Below are positions 1-11,775 of a stretch of DNA of 64,000 nt, one piece after another (within the stretch, counting starts at the first letter, position 1; every line of letters begins with the position of its first letter). Both the position numbers and the translations under genes were made by a program. The notes beneath the pieces were generated by a model. It was not told the DNA's origin and searched no databases. It saw nothing but the letters and a program-made list of their open reading frames with translations. This DNA is from Tubiluchus corallicola (lineage: Eukaryota; Priapulida; Priapulimorpha; Priapulimorphida; Tubiluchidae), in the NCBI GenBank assembly GCA_030141605.1, contig JAQGDQ010002380.1, forward strand, positions 194,501 through 258,500, read 5' to 3'.

Positions 1-420
1 TTGTCGTCGTCGTCGTCATCATCATCATCATCCTCATCACCATTATCGTCATGATCATGATCATGATGATGATCATCATCACCATCATTGTCATCGTCAT
101 CATCGTCGTCGTCATCGTCGTTTTCATCATCATCATCGTCATCATCATCATCATCAACATCACCATCACCATTACATCGTCATCGTTATTTCGCGTCGTC
201 ACTATTGTTTTCGTCACTTCTCAGAACATTATTCCCCTATAGTTATAATATTGCTATAATACGCAAAACCGTCTTACAACAACTATACCTCCTTCATTCT
301 TTTTTCATCCTTCAAACATCAACATCACTCACCAATGTTTTCATCGTCGTCGTCGTCGTCGGTAGCTCATTGTCGATGTCATCTGTTCTTGTTATCATTG
401 CCAGTAACTTTGTCTGTTTT
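1..420. repeat. TCA/TCG trinucleotide low-complexity tract
   Basis: Dense, imperfect TCATCG/TCGTCA-type repeats fill roughly 1-190 and return around 335-365. Several frames stay open through it (poly-Ser, poly-Ile/Val), which is what a trinucleotide repeat produces. I see no coding gene here. Confidence 0.85.
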
Positions 421-1779
421 TAATCTACCCTTTGCTAGTTTGGTTTTGTTTTATGACGCAGATTTGCACGTTTATAGAAATACAATCTAGACGAGCGCAT
501 CCCTTCTCATTAAATGCAACACTTAGAGAGAAATGTGCTGGTAAATTGTTTCTAAACAACCCTAATTGTTGAGTTGAACAAACATTAAAAGCCTTGTAGG
601 TAAAGGCGAAATTACTTGCATTTGCACAATTATTTTAACATACAAACTACATGTATTTTTACAAGCAAATGAAAAAAAATTGTAATCAAATCTTATCTCT
701 GGCCTTCAGGTGTGAAAATAAATTGATAAAGTGGGTGTTATGGTGGCCATAAGAACGGAAGAAACGTGATAATGGTAAAGGTACTTTCACATGCATACAG
801 AATGTGCTGCGATGATGTCGATCGGGCAGACGATTATTCACTTGTTTCGTTGGAAGTACATTCCGTAAAAATATGAAAGCACCTTTAGTTATTATATAGT
901 CAGAAATTTATTTTATCGTAAAAATAAGCTTCGATGAGATTGCTGTATTACAAAGAAAGTTCTTAGAAAACAAAAATATTGCCGCATGAAATAAATGTAA
1001 TATCGCGCAACAAAACAAAGTTGCCAACGAAAGTGTTTTAAATAATTATCTGATAAAAGTAAACAAGTTACTATTGGATGAAGCTTGAAATATTGTCTAA
1101 AACAAATACTAGGCATCATTTCGAATTTCGAATAATGCTGGAAAAATATGCAGGTCACGACAAGTGATCGTCACAACAGAATGTGCTTTTTCTGTTTTTT
1201 TTTCACTGAAAACTCAACAGTTATTTTAATTAGAATAAAACGATAATAGTCTTTAAAAACAAATTACCAAAAAGCTCCCTTCGCTTGTAAGCCTATAATT
1301 TCTCCAATGGGCTTTCTTGATTTTTTTCGGTGAATTTTTTCAACCAATCACCATTCTTACTGGGTAATGAGCTTGAGCTCTTACAAATTAGAAAAGTTTC
1401 ACAAGAGTTCACTGCTGTACCTGAAGATTATAGTCCCTATACGACGTCCTCATAACATTAATTTTAAATACGTAATTGTTAAATTATTATTTAAAGATAG
1501 TCACGTGTGTCTCTTCTTTCCCATTATTGAACATTATTTTATTATAAACTAACACATTCGTACAATAATTCAATTTTCATTCGTCTTAAATGCAAAATTT
1601 GATAATTTTTAATTACCTGGTACATGCGCATTAACTAATTAATTATATTAGTAACAATTCTTACCTATGTTAGGGTGCAATGAACAATTCACCTTACAAT
1701 AAGGCTACAGATGAATCTGCCATTGGCTCTATTTTAGTGTTTAAAATGAATGATTACCGTTAGAAGTGTGCATACTTAC
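421..1779. other. AT-rich DNA, no gene seen; likely GPCR intron
   Basis: No repeat or coding exon is recognised. Because the GPCR exon to its right ends in a splice donor pointing this way, this stretch is most simply the start of that gene's first coding intron. I looked for a TM3-type exon on the minus strand and saw none. Confidence 0.5.
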
Positions 1780-2050
1780 TTGCAAATAAACTATTGACTA
1801 GATTAAAAGGTAAACAGAAGAGCAACACCAATATGTCCGCCGCCGCAAGGTTAGCAATGAAAAGATTGGTAACGTTCCACATGTGTGGACTTCGAATCAC
1901 CACAGCTAACACAAAACTGTTTCCAACCACTCCCACAATGAACACTATCACGTACGCCATTGTTAGAAACACTATTTCCCAGTTATGGTCCAATTTTAGC
2001 TCCGTGCTGTAGGATAAGTTAGTTCTCGATATATCGGTGGAATTCGACAT
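1780..2050 (-). CDS. First coding exon of a rhodopsin-family peptide GPCR (partial)
   Basis: The exon starts at an ATG at 2050 and encodes 90 residues plus one base of the next codon, then meets a consensus donor (A|GTAAGTAT). Residues 1-22 are an extracellular N-terminus with N-glycosylation sequons at N3 (NST) and N11 (NLS). Residues about 24-52 form TM1 with the class A signature GVVGN. Residues about 62-88 form TM2 with LAAAD, whose Asp matches position 2.50, followed by CLPF. The short loop [10 protein letters not shown] and the LFCLPF end of TM2 resemble neuropeptide receptors of the galanin/allatostatin/orexin-like groups. Such receptors sit in the plasma membrane and signal through G proteins; ligand and subfamily cannot be told from two helices. 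TM3-TM7 and the C-tail lie beyond the left edge. The frame is open upstream of the ATG to a TGA near 2150, but no other ATG lies in between. Confidence 0.9.
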
Positions 2051-2165
2051 GTTTTGGAATAATATGGTCGCCAGTAAAAGCAAATTAACGTTCAGCGTCC
2101 ACTGAAGTATGACTGCTGCCGCTAGCCACTGGTGATTAATGAAGAGACTGGTCCTTCAGGTCACT
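2051..2165 (-). other. Probable 5' UTR segment of the GPCR exon
   Basis: On the minus strand a pyrimidine-rich stretch ending TTCTTATAG sits just upstream of this segment and could be an acceptor for an upstream noncoding exon. The acceptor is inference; no transcript evidence is available. Confidence 0.35.
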
Positions 2166-2602
2166 ATAAGAAAAGAAAAGAACTTCGTAAAGAAGAATTT
2201 TGATTTTTTACAGCTTCCTACTAGATAAAAACTAGGAAAAATATTTATTAATGGTAAATGACATTAACATTATCGCGATTAACATTATCGTTTATTTTCA
2301 TAAGCAGTTGTGTAATGCATCTTATATTATGTACGTATAAATAATGTAATGTACATACCCTCATAACGTTTCTTGTATATATTTCTTGCATATACAATAT
2401 ATATTGTATATATATACAGGGCCTAGTATATTTTTCACGGTCATAAACTCTAACCTCACTATCAACAACAATGCAAAAGGTAAAGAACAATGTTGATATC
2501 GATCCCTTCCCCAATTCTACCTAGCCAATCACAAGACAGGTCACGTGACTTTCACAGAAATTATACCTGGTTCTACATTATACATAATGGTAATCCCCCA
2601 AT

Positions 2603-2822
2603 TCGCCAGTTATCTTTTCGCCAGTCTACTTTTTCGTCAGTGCACTTTTTCGCCAGTCTACTTTTTCGCTAGTGCAATTTTTCGCCAGTCTACTTTTTCG
2701 CCAGTGCACTTTTTCGCCAGTCTACTTTTTCGCCAGTGCACTTTTTCGCCAGTCTACTTTTTCACCAGTGCACTTTTTCACCAATTACTTTTTCGCCTGG
2801 CGAAAAAAGTAGACTGGCGAAA
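2603..2822. repeat. 16-bp tandem repeat closed by an inverted copy
   Basis: About a dozen units alternate CGCCAGTCTACTTTTT and CGCCAGTGCACTTTTT (32-bp dimer). The array ends in an opposite-orientation copy (CGAAAAAAGTAGACTGGCGA) at about 2801-2822, so the transcript could fold into a long hairpin. It may be the expanded terminus of a small inverted-repeat element; no matching far end was found. The frames through it are repeat artefacts. Confidence 0.85.
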
Positions 2823-3600
2823 CGATATACAATCATACATAATAAACCCTGTCCTAGTAAAAGTTTTCAACAGAAACAACACTGCACGCGAGTTCTTCAA
2901 ATGGAAAAAGAACTTTCTCTTGGAAATTCAACAATCTAAACCACACACGCAGCGCCGCCAAGCGTATCAGACGTGCAAGATTACACCATTTTCCTCTTCA
3001 GTGTAAAATCAATAAAAACTTTTCATCAAAATACTAATCATTAGTAGCTTCTCAAGAATCTGTAATTGAGTTCAATCACTGACTAGTGAAACACGGGATG
3101 AATCTAAAGCGGGCATTCTTGCTTTTTGGTCATTATCATGAAATCTATCAAACTGTAACGCTTAGCATTTTACATGCTTTATCTATTAGCTCTGACATTC
3201 GAAGCATTGCTGACAATCGTGTAACCTTACCATAAGAGTCTCAATGGAATTTGAACATGACAAGCAAATGTAAGTTCGCCTGTGTCAAAGACAAAAATCT
3301 CAACAGCTACTGCGCAGACGGAAAGATAACTATTGCGCATTTACTTTTAGATTTTACAATGCCAATGTGTACATGTACATACAGAACAATATGTAATATA
3401 CAAAGTTTATAAATCATCAGCACATGAAGACACAACAAGTCGAAATTGTAAGAAAACTTGTGCAGAGTGAACTTAACAAATGAGTGGACACAAAAAAGAT
3501 AATTTAAAAAAAGAAAAAATGGTGATGAAAAAAACACAAAAACGAGAAATTGGGACACAGACATATAAGTTGCCGTCAATATTAACTTTTTTTTGTCATA
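2823..3600. other. AT-rich intergenic DNA, nothing recognised
   Basis: No coding, RNA or repeat signal that I can support. Confidence 0.5.
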
Positions 3601-3614
3601 ACTGACTAACTGAC

Positions 3615-3780
3615 GCACTACCATCATTATCTTAATCATCGTCGTTGCCACTGCGGTCGTTGTGGTCACTGTTATCGTCAAAATAATTATCATCATCATC
3701 ATCGTCATGATGCCGCCGCCGTCGTTGTTGTTGTTGTTGTTGTTGTCGTCGTCGTTATCATCACCACCACCATAACCATC
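3615..3780. repeat. ATC/GTC/GTT trinucleotide tract
   Basis: Imperfect trinucleotide repeats (ATC, GTC, GTT, CAC). The overlapping minus-strand open frame is low complexity and is not treated as a gene. Confidence 0.8.
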
Positions 3781-4487
3781 ATTTTTCTTTTTGCTTCTCT
3801 TCTTTTCACAAATTTCGTTTTTTGTTTTAGCGTTTCTCTTTTTTAATAGCTAAAAACACGTATCAGCAGCATCTGTATTATATTACTCTGATTTGCTTTG
3901 AGTGAATTAAAAACATTTGCCTTTGATTAGAGAATCCCCGTTCAAAAGAGGCATAACAAGATTACTAGAGCAATCATAAAGAACGCAACATGGTAATTAA
4001 CACGGTATTTTTGATTTGGTTTGTAATCATACCGCTTTATTGCTGAAAAAATAATTAAAACGATGAACGAGTATGAGTCATAAAGTCTAATTACACTCGA
4101 CGCTTTGAGTGGGTCGGATACAAGTTCACTTTAGACTTGTCTTTTGTGACGGAACGGAAGTGTACGAGAAAATTAAAATTTAACGCGTTGCATAATAATT
4201 ATATTATAATTAATTGAAGGCGTGGTACGTTTGAGTCGATCTAACCACGTGACTGGGTTTAAAATCAATCTAATGTTTCCAATAATATTCTGTTGTTAAC
4301 TTCCAGCTATAGTGACTTTAATTTTCAATGTTTTATGTTGCAAAACATTTTTTGTAAACATTTATTTGAAATAATTGCCTTTAGCAAATAAATGCTGATC
4401 AAATTGCTTCAGGCTGCAAAATTTACAGGAGTGCAGTTTGACAGGAAAAACAAATCTATCACAAAATATACATAACTATTCCAATTG
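3781..4487. other. AT-rich intergenic DNA, nothing recognised
   Basis: No supported feature. Confidence 0.5.
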
Positions 4488-4784
4488 TTAATTATGATAA
4501 TTAAAACGGTTAGATGAACCAATATATTGCTGCACCAGATCAAATAGAATGATGTTCTGTTCATAACTTAGTAGTGAACTACCTGAAAGAAAAACTGAAG
4601 TTTCTAATTGTGGGTTAAAGTTATTTATATTAAAAGGTAATGTGTTTGTTTGGTATAGGTTTGTTAGTCGTTCTTTGAGGTCCTCTCTACTAGCAACATG
4701 CAAAGGGCAATCGAGCAAAAAATGTTTAATACTTTCAAAACACTTTAAATCTGAAAACAGGCTACCTGTTGAAATTGTAGACAT
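4488..4784 (-). pseudogene. 3' fragment of a LINE (ORF2 C-terminus)
   Basis: A 98-residue minus-strand frame contains ESIKHFLLDCPLH followed by SREDLKERL. This matches the HxxxxC, 'ET-HFLLxCP' C-terminal region found after the reverse transcriptase in many non-LTR retrotransposon ORF2 proteins. The upstream RT and endonuclease are missing, so it is a 5'-truncated dead copy. The LINE clade was not determined. Confidence 0.6.
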
Positions 4785-5278
4785 AATTTAAGAGCTAGAC
4801 ACATTTTTTGCTATTGCTTCTTTTGCTGAAACTGTTGTTGTTACCACAGCTATTGTTGCTGCAGTTGTTACTGTCTTCTAGATGTGGCAACTGATTTTAT
4901 TGGGGGTCCTACTCAGCAAATTTTATACCTATAAGGCAAAAATAAGGAACTTCCGTCTAAAAACAGTAACGAATATTCAGACATATCCAAACCCTAAGGT
5001 CCGCGCAGACATGTAAAACTTAAGAAACTGTTGATTAACTATCTGCATAACATTTCAACAATAGTTGATTCTAAATTAAAAGGTACGACTTATTTTGCTA
5101 AGAATTAGTGTATTCAATTAGCACTGTGAAACATATGTAGATGTGTTTGTCATAAATTATGGTATTTTTTAATATACTGCGCTTAAAAAGAACCCTGTAA
5201 TTGTAGGGACGTGTTCCTGTATGCCTTGTTTTTTTAATTGTGTCATTTATTAATTGTACTTGAGCTTATGTTTGTAAA

Positions 5279-5383
<105 letters not shown>

Positions 5384-6240
5384 GTGATCTTTCATCGCTA
5401 AACAACATTTGTATTAATATTTCGAGTCTTTTAACTGCATAGATGGCTCCATTCGTTCACTTTTAAGCAGTTTTTGTTATTAAGGTAGCATATCACATTA
5501 TGGTGCAGCTGCTACACCAATTGAGCTTAAATTTTGCATGGATTATATTGTAAAATATGCCCACAGTATAGTAAGAGAAGGCCAAAGATAAGAGTCGTTT
5601 CTCTCAGGTAATGCTGTAACGCTTCTCCACTTGATGTCGAGCTTACGCAGCAGTTCATCAAAACTATTTGAACTCATCCGATAATAACTAAATTACTCGG
5701 ATGAAGCCAGTAAAAGTGGTCATAGAGCTTATAAAATCGCCCTTTCACTAATCGCTGACTACCTCTTCAATCTTCATAGCGCCAGTTGCGCAATTTAAAA
5801 TTGCTTGTCTGGGGGTGCGATTTTGGTGCACGAGTAAAATTGCTACAATTTTCGGCTGCACAACTTTTAATTGCGCAACTGAAAATTGCACATCTACGCG
5901 GGGACTAATAAGCTTGAAATTTAGTTCAACACGTTTGTTCTTCTCGTTATACAAACGAGAAGTGAGGATCCCGCTGCTAAATGAACTGCCCCAGGCCTGC
6001 CCAAGCTCATATAAAGTAATTGATGAAGAATTTGTTAAATGGCGCACAAAACGGTATAAAAGTAAAAATAGTGCGCGCACATCAATTCATGGTTAATTAA
6101 GCGCATAATTTTACAAGTTTTGCGCAATTATAAGGCAAGATTTTGCCAATTTTAATGTAGCAAATGAAACGACATCGCAATAAACGTACCCAAGATTTTA
6201 TACATTTCGTAATTAGAAATAGCAAATGAGTAGTACAAAG
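5384..6240. other. Intergenic DNA with small inverted repeats
   Basis: GTTGCGCAATTTAAAATTGC near 5785-5805 is nearly mirrored by ACTTTTAATTGCGCAAC near 5865-5882, and TTTTGCGCAATTATAAGGC recurs near 6117. This suggests a degenerate inverted-repeat element. The overlapping open frames of 93 and 110 codons on opposite strands are not convincing genes. Confidence 0.4.
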
Positions 6241-6251
6241 AAGCGCCTTTT

Positions 6252-7105
6252 TTATTGTTGTTGTTGCTGCTGCTGCTACTACTGTTGCTGTTGTTGCTGT
6301 TGTTGTTGTTGCTGTTACTGCTGTTGCTGCTGTTGTTGTTGTTGCTGTTGTTGTTGTTGTTGTTGCTGTTGCTGTTGCTGCTGCTCTTGTTGTTTTTGTT
6401 GTTGCTGCTGTTGTTGTTGTTGTTGCTGTTGCTGCTGCTGTAGTTGCTGCTACTGCCGTTGCCGCTATTGCTGTTGCTATTCCTGTAGCTGTTGTTGTTG
6501 TTTTTGTTGTTGCTGTTGTTGTTGTCGTTGTCGTTGTCATTGTCATTTTCGTCATTGCCGTTGTTGTTGTTGTCACTGCTGCTGTTGCCATTGCCGCTAT
6601 TGCTGTAGCTGTTGTTGTTGTTTTTGTTGTTGCTGTTGTTGTTGTCGTTGTTGTTGTTGTTTTTGTTGTTGCTGTTGTTGTTGTCGTTGTTGTTGTGATT
6701 GTCATTGTCGCCATTGCCGTTGTTGTTGTTGTCACTGCTGCTGCTGCCGTTGCCGCTATTGCTGTTGCTATTCCTGTAGCTGTTGTTGTTGTCGTTGTTG
6801 TTGTTATCACTGTCGCTGTCACTGTTGTTGTTGTTGTTGCTGCTGCTGTTGTTGTTGTCGTTGTTGTTGTGGTTGTTGCTGCTGGTGTTGTCATTGCCGC
6901 TATTGCTGTTGCTGTTCCTGTAGCTGTTGTTGTTGTCGTTGTCGTTGTCGCTGTCGCTGTTGCTGTTATTGTTGTTGTTGTTGTTGTTGTCATCGTAGTT
7001 GTTGCTGCTGCACATGCAGTTACCGCTATTGCTGTTCCTGTTCCTGTAGCTGTTGTTGTTTTTGTTGTTGTCGCTGTCACTGTCGGTGTCGCTGTACACG
7101 TTTAG
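6252..7105. repeat. Very long TTG/CTG (CAA/CAG) trinucleotide array
   Basis: About 850 bp of TTG, CTG, TCG and CCG triplets. Read on the minus strand it is CAA/CAG-rich; alternative frames give poly-Thr/Ala and poly-Asn/Ser, and the plus strand gives poly-Cys, Leu or Val. Open frames above 300 codons in three readings arise because the triplets lack stops. Internal blocks such as GTTGTTGTTGTTTTTGTTGT recur around 6490, 6610 and 6650, so it grew partly by segmental duplication. Confidence 0.95.
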
Positions 7106-7368
7106 TAGTTTTATTACCAGGTGTGGCAATAATGTGTATTTCTAGGACTGACTCTAATAAGAAAGCTGCCGGCGATAAGTTCACGCCATGCTTAAAAGTA
7201 ATTATTGAGAATTAGCGACGTTATTTAATTCTTAACTCTCAGTGGATGTTAAAGGTACTGAAATGTTATCCTACAGAGCAAAAAGTAGATCTCGATGCGG
7301 TAATTTTCAAATCTCAGTCAGTAGAAGAAGCTCTTAACTTGAAAGAATTAACATTCTGTATATCGCGT

Positions 7369-7416
7369 ATAATGTCGATAACGATAACGATAACGATTAC
7401 CACAACCATAACCATA

Positions 7417-7451
<35 letters not shown>

Positions 7452-7610
7452 AACGATAACGATAACGATAACAATAACAATAACAATAACAATAACAATC
7501 AAAATAGCAATAGCAATAGCAATAACGATAACGATAACAATAACGATAACGATACCAATACCGATAACGATAACGATAACAATAACGATAACTAACGATA
7601 ATGACAATAA
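7369..7610. repeat. ACGATA/ACGATG hexanucleotide array
   Basis: Repeats of ACGATA, ACGATG, ACAATA and AGCAAT, open in several frames on both strands as dipeptide repeats (Thr-Ile, Val-Ile). It is not treated as coding. Confidence 0.95.
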
Positions 7611-8139
7611 AAAATAATAATATGCCAAACAAATACGTACGAGAGAAAGAATCTCTATCTGCATCCAATGAGCATTTCGCATTTACCCATATTTCTTTTG
7701 GCAGCACTTAACAACGCGCCATTAGGCTCTAAAATCGAATACAGTCTTTGTATGAATAAGGATTTCTTTTTTCACTTGATTGAAAAAAACATCGTAAATT
7801 TAGTTGTCTTAATAATTGCCACTGTAACAGTAACATAGTGAAAAGGCCATATATGACAGGGGTGGTGCCAAGAGCCAGAGTTGAAGACACCGGGGAAACC
7901 AAGCGAAGTGCAAGAAATATGATTTTGAGAATCTCTGTCTTAGTATAGTGATGCAGTGAATCGGCAGGCTATTTATGTTAAAGGACAAGAAAAGGGGTAC
8001 CTCCCGTTGAAAGGATTTTTTGTTTGTTTCATTTCAAATACTCCCCCCCCCCCCCCCCCGACACTGTACCGATCGCGTCCTCATTACCTGATGTCATATA
8101 TGCACAACGTAAATCAGGGGAAGAAAAGTACATGTTAGA
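7611..8139. other. Intergenic DNA with a poly-C run
   Basis: A run of about 17 C lies near 8043-8059. Nothing else is recognised. Confidence 0.6.
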
Positions 8140-8605
8140 CTATGTCCCAAAAAACTTTCTATGCAAAGCTATGTTACTTAGCATTTCGCTTACCTGCTTA
8201 AATGACTTACGTAACTAGAATAGAAAATATTTAATTATTTAAAATGTTTTCACCAATAGGTAAAATGTCGCTGTCTCACCCTCCAGGGTGCACCACTCAC
8301 TAACCAAAAAACATATTTTTAATCTTATTGACAAGATACAGTAAATTAAAATTTTACTTACTTAGTGACGTGTGCGCTACGAATGCTCAGATTATATTTC
8401 CAAATTTTACTCAGTGTTATCTAAACTTGCCTCAAATGACTTATCGTCAAAATGGCTGCTGCTAACTGTCATCGTGGGAGTTTCAATTTACATGTTTTAT
8501 ACAGCGTTAAGGCCGACGCAAACTCTGCATGCAAAAAGACAGTGCGTAAGTGGTATAAATTTTGAAAACGAATTTTTTAAGCTTTATGTAAGTGGACGGT
8601 ATTGT
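8140..8605 (+). mobile_element. Family B MITE-like repeat, copy 1
   Basis: Starts near GTCCCAAAAAACTTT and shares ordered blocks with copies at 13741-14175 and (inverted) 57621-58050: the ACTTACGTAA block, GTAAAATGTCGCTGTCTCAC, GTGCGCTACGAATGCTC, TCAAAATGGCTGCT and a final AAAACGAATTTTTT. No protein is encoded; the overlapping 88-codon frame is not conserved in the other copies. Confidence 0.8.
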
Positions 8606-9740
8606 GGAGGGCACAAGGGTATCCCTTTTTTAGTTTGAGGAAGCTCAAATTTGGCCACCTACTTTGTCACACATGCAAGTTAATATAGAAACTTGTGACA
8701 ATTTTCAAAAAAAATATCAATCTGTACTAAATAGTTATGCACTAATATATATTAAGGTTCATTAATGCTGTAATTGTAGCTTATATACAGCTAGATTGAA
8801 ATTCTAAAATTATATACGGTGTGTGATGAGTATCCCAGTACAATGAGTGGATGGTTGATGAAATGGCTCTTTATGGAGGTTTATATTGTTCTCTTCTCTA
8901 ACAGCTGGTAACATTTAGCAATGATACAAATGAGAACATTTGTAAGAACGATACGCTCGTATATAAAATTATTATTTTAAAGAAAATTTTCCGTTTTAGA
9001 TCAGCTGGCTGCATATCGTTCTAAGCAAGTGACTTGTGCTTTAAAATTATTGCTGACTTCGGGAAAAGTCACCAACAAAACACTACAAAATGTCACAGAT
9101 TATCTGTGCAATGCACTAAGTCACAACATTTTAGCTCTGCTTTTGCGCATATGACAACACAGATATCTGCTCACACATACACGCGCTGTCAAGGTGTGTT
9201 TGTTTATCGAGCAATTGTTATAGCAAATAATTTAGACACTACATTATTTAGCGTCCATTAACGTTTGGGCTGCAGTACATAACAGGCCTACGCGTGAATA
9301 AGAAAAAACATTTTCCATAATGTAGTGTTAGCTTTCTTGTACTAAAGTTCTGCATAATATGGTTCAGCAAAAATAATCAGGTAGCTTAAAATATTAAGAA
9401 AAAATTGTAGTCCATCCAATAGATGCGTTACATAATGTTATTTCACGATTTTATAAATATCAATTTTATGGTCAATTTTAGTTGGTTACAATACGTAATA
9501 AACTATCCATCTTTGTAATAAAGGATTAATTCGACGTTATCGCTTTGTTCTACATACAAAAGTGACAAATAAATTACTTCAGTTTCTCAAGAATCTATAA
9601 TTACAATTAAAGACTCGCTAATATCCAGTGAGACGAATAACGAAATTTAAACACAGAAAAAAAAACCAAGATTATTCACAGTTGATTACAAATGTACAAA
9701 CGTATTAAACATATGATAGAGCGTTCACTGCTTCGTTCTT
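8606..9740. other. AT-rich intergenic DNA, nothing recognised
   Basis: No supported feature. Confidence 0.5.
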
Positions 9741-10145
9741 TTAAAGGCAAAAAGGATGATTTTTCATATCCTCCCCAATTTTGAAGTTCGGGAAAAAGAT
9801 ACATTTTAACGCTTATAATCACGCCAAGGCGTTTCTGATAATGAAATAATAAGCTAAAAACGTAATTAACGGCTGGTGAGCCCAAATAATAATGACATCC
9901 ACAAGCGTACTGCACGTATTCGTAAAAAAAAATTGAAGTACACTGCTACTGTACAATAATCAATGTGATTTAAGTTTAAAATTCAAATTTCAAGTTTACA
10001 TCTGTTCTCATGCATGAGCTTTCGCATGTGTGCACTATGTCACAACTGAACAACTCTGGACTGAAAGGGACAGCACCTGTTTTTTTTCTGCAACACGTTT
10101 TCGAGATGCAGGCGCTGGTGCCCGTCTAACTAGAGACAGGTAAAA
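9741..10145 (+). mobile_element. Family A MITE-like repeat, copy 1 (3' truncated or diverged)
   Basis: Begins TTAAAGGCAAAAAGGATGAT and shares with the other copies the blocks GCATTTCTGATAA-like, TTAACGGCTGG, GTACACTGCTACTGTA, GCACCTGTTTTTTTTCTGCA and GATGCAGGCGCTGGTGCCCG. The terminal GGGTCC...TTTAA end is not seen after about 10145. Confidence 0.8.
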
Positions 10146-10900
10146 TTTAGGTAGTAAAGAACTAGTCACAGGCTGCTCAGTGGTGATAGTGGTGATACAA
10201 TATCAAAATTGAGTTAATTAATTCCACTACGAAGTATACTCACTTTGCATCTAGCGATAAAGCTTAATCAAGACGCAAAAAGCTTCTCAAAATGTGGAAA
10301 AAAGCGTCAATTATTTGACAGTTCATCTCATTTCGAGCAACTTGACTTTACGACAAACATTTTTCGATTTTCGACTTTCGAGAACAAATAACAAATCACT
10401 TCTAGCCGCACTTCACAGCGATAAACCCTAAAAACCGGTGTTAAAACGCCGAGATGTCGGCGGTCTATACTTTACACGTCGGCGCGATGAAACCTGTCAA
10501 TTTTTGCGTCGTTACGTCCTTTGCGCTCAGAGAGCAAAACGAAACTCACGTGGTAGCAGTTAAGTTCGAGATTGGCTTCATATAACCTTACCATTAGAGC
10601 AGTTCCTCGTGTGTTGCGTGTTAATTACTGCGAAGTATGCAGGGGTGGCAAACAGTGCGCGCAATCTCTGCAGTAACAGTAACTGTGTAACTCGGGGCAA
10701 TCAAAGGTCAAGCTAATCTCAAAATTATGTTTTTTTAGATTCTACACGCATTCTTTGTCGGCTTGCTTCATTAATAACCTTGATTTTAGCGCTCACTTTA
10801 ATACTCCTTGTTTAACATCGCTGTAAATAAGGTTACACGCACAAATTAGAAAAGCTAATTACAGAATGCGTAACATGTAATATTGTAGAATTCACTCTAG
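10146..10900. other. Intergenic DNA, nothing recognised
   Basis: No supported feature. Confidence 0.5.
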
Positions 10901-10981
10901 TATCTATGTAAAATTTTTTAATAGTTGTACAGAAATTTTTGCCTGCAAAAAAGGCTAATAAAGACTTATCATCATCATCAT
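10901..10981 (+). mobile_element. Retroposon 3' end with hairpin and (ATC)n tail
   Basis: GCCTGCAAAAAAGGC, a small hairpin, is followed by TAATAAAG and a short (ATC)n tail. A hairpin plus microsatellite tail is typical of the 3' ends of CR1/L2-type LINEs and the SINEs that use them. The body upstream is not recognisable. Confidence 0.5.
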
Positions 10982-11276
10982 TTTGTCGGACTGCCATTAA
11001 TATGCCAGCCAAATTGCCAATGTATAGTAGGGCTAGGTTAGTTCTGCTAGTAGTGTAAACTCTTAAAGAGGTTTAGAAACGTTTTAGTCGGCCAAAAACA
11101 AAAATCCTTTTTTCAGGCTGGTGACAGTCTATTATCGAGATATGCTGGCAATATAAATTCTTACATAAAAGGGTTTGAACTGGCAATAGCCAAATGTCCT
11201 TTTTAAGCAGTTGAGTTAATTACTATGATTAGCAGCATAAAGCTGCCACAAAGAACGTCAGGACGTTGAGACATTC

Positions 11277-11292
11277 AGACAGACAGACATTC

Positions 11293-11337
<45 letters not shown>

Positions 11338-11366
11338 AACAGACAGACAGACAGACAAACAGACAG
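11277..11366. repeat. (CAGA)n microsatellite
   Basis: CAGACAGA tetranucleotide repeats with occasional CAAA variants. Confidence 0.95.
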
Positions 11367-11775
11367 AATATAAACACAGAATGAGTTGACATAAATATAA
11401 TGCACGGATAGGAGGACGCAAAACATATTTTACATAAATATTAGATCTGTCAAAAAAGCTCAGTTTAATGCAAGAGTTGTTAGGTCAGCCGCCCTGATGC
11501 GCGCGATGAAAAAAAATCGCATATGCATGAGAAGAAAAAGGGAGCAAAGAAGTCATTGGTCGTTTGCCACATACGTTAGACATTACATGCAGTTTTGTTG
11601 AGTTTGGCTTTTCAGCTGGCGGTGAATTACTATTGTCCATTGTGCACACTTAGCGTGACCTTCCTAGCAAATTGAAAGTTGATATTGCAATACAAAAGCC
11701 GTAACGTAATCTTGTACTACAGGTTATCTTCTTTGCACAGACTGAATAGGAAGCTACAACGTACAAGTTGCAGGC

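Noticed and set aside
6097-7215. Three open frames of more than 320 codons (poly-Thr/Ala, poly-Asn/Ser, poly-Cys)
   Set aside because: All arise from one stop-free trinucleotide repeat read in different frames; no non-repeat domain flanks them.
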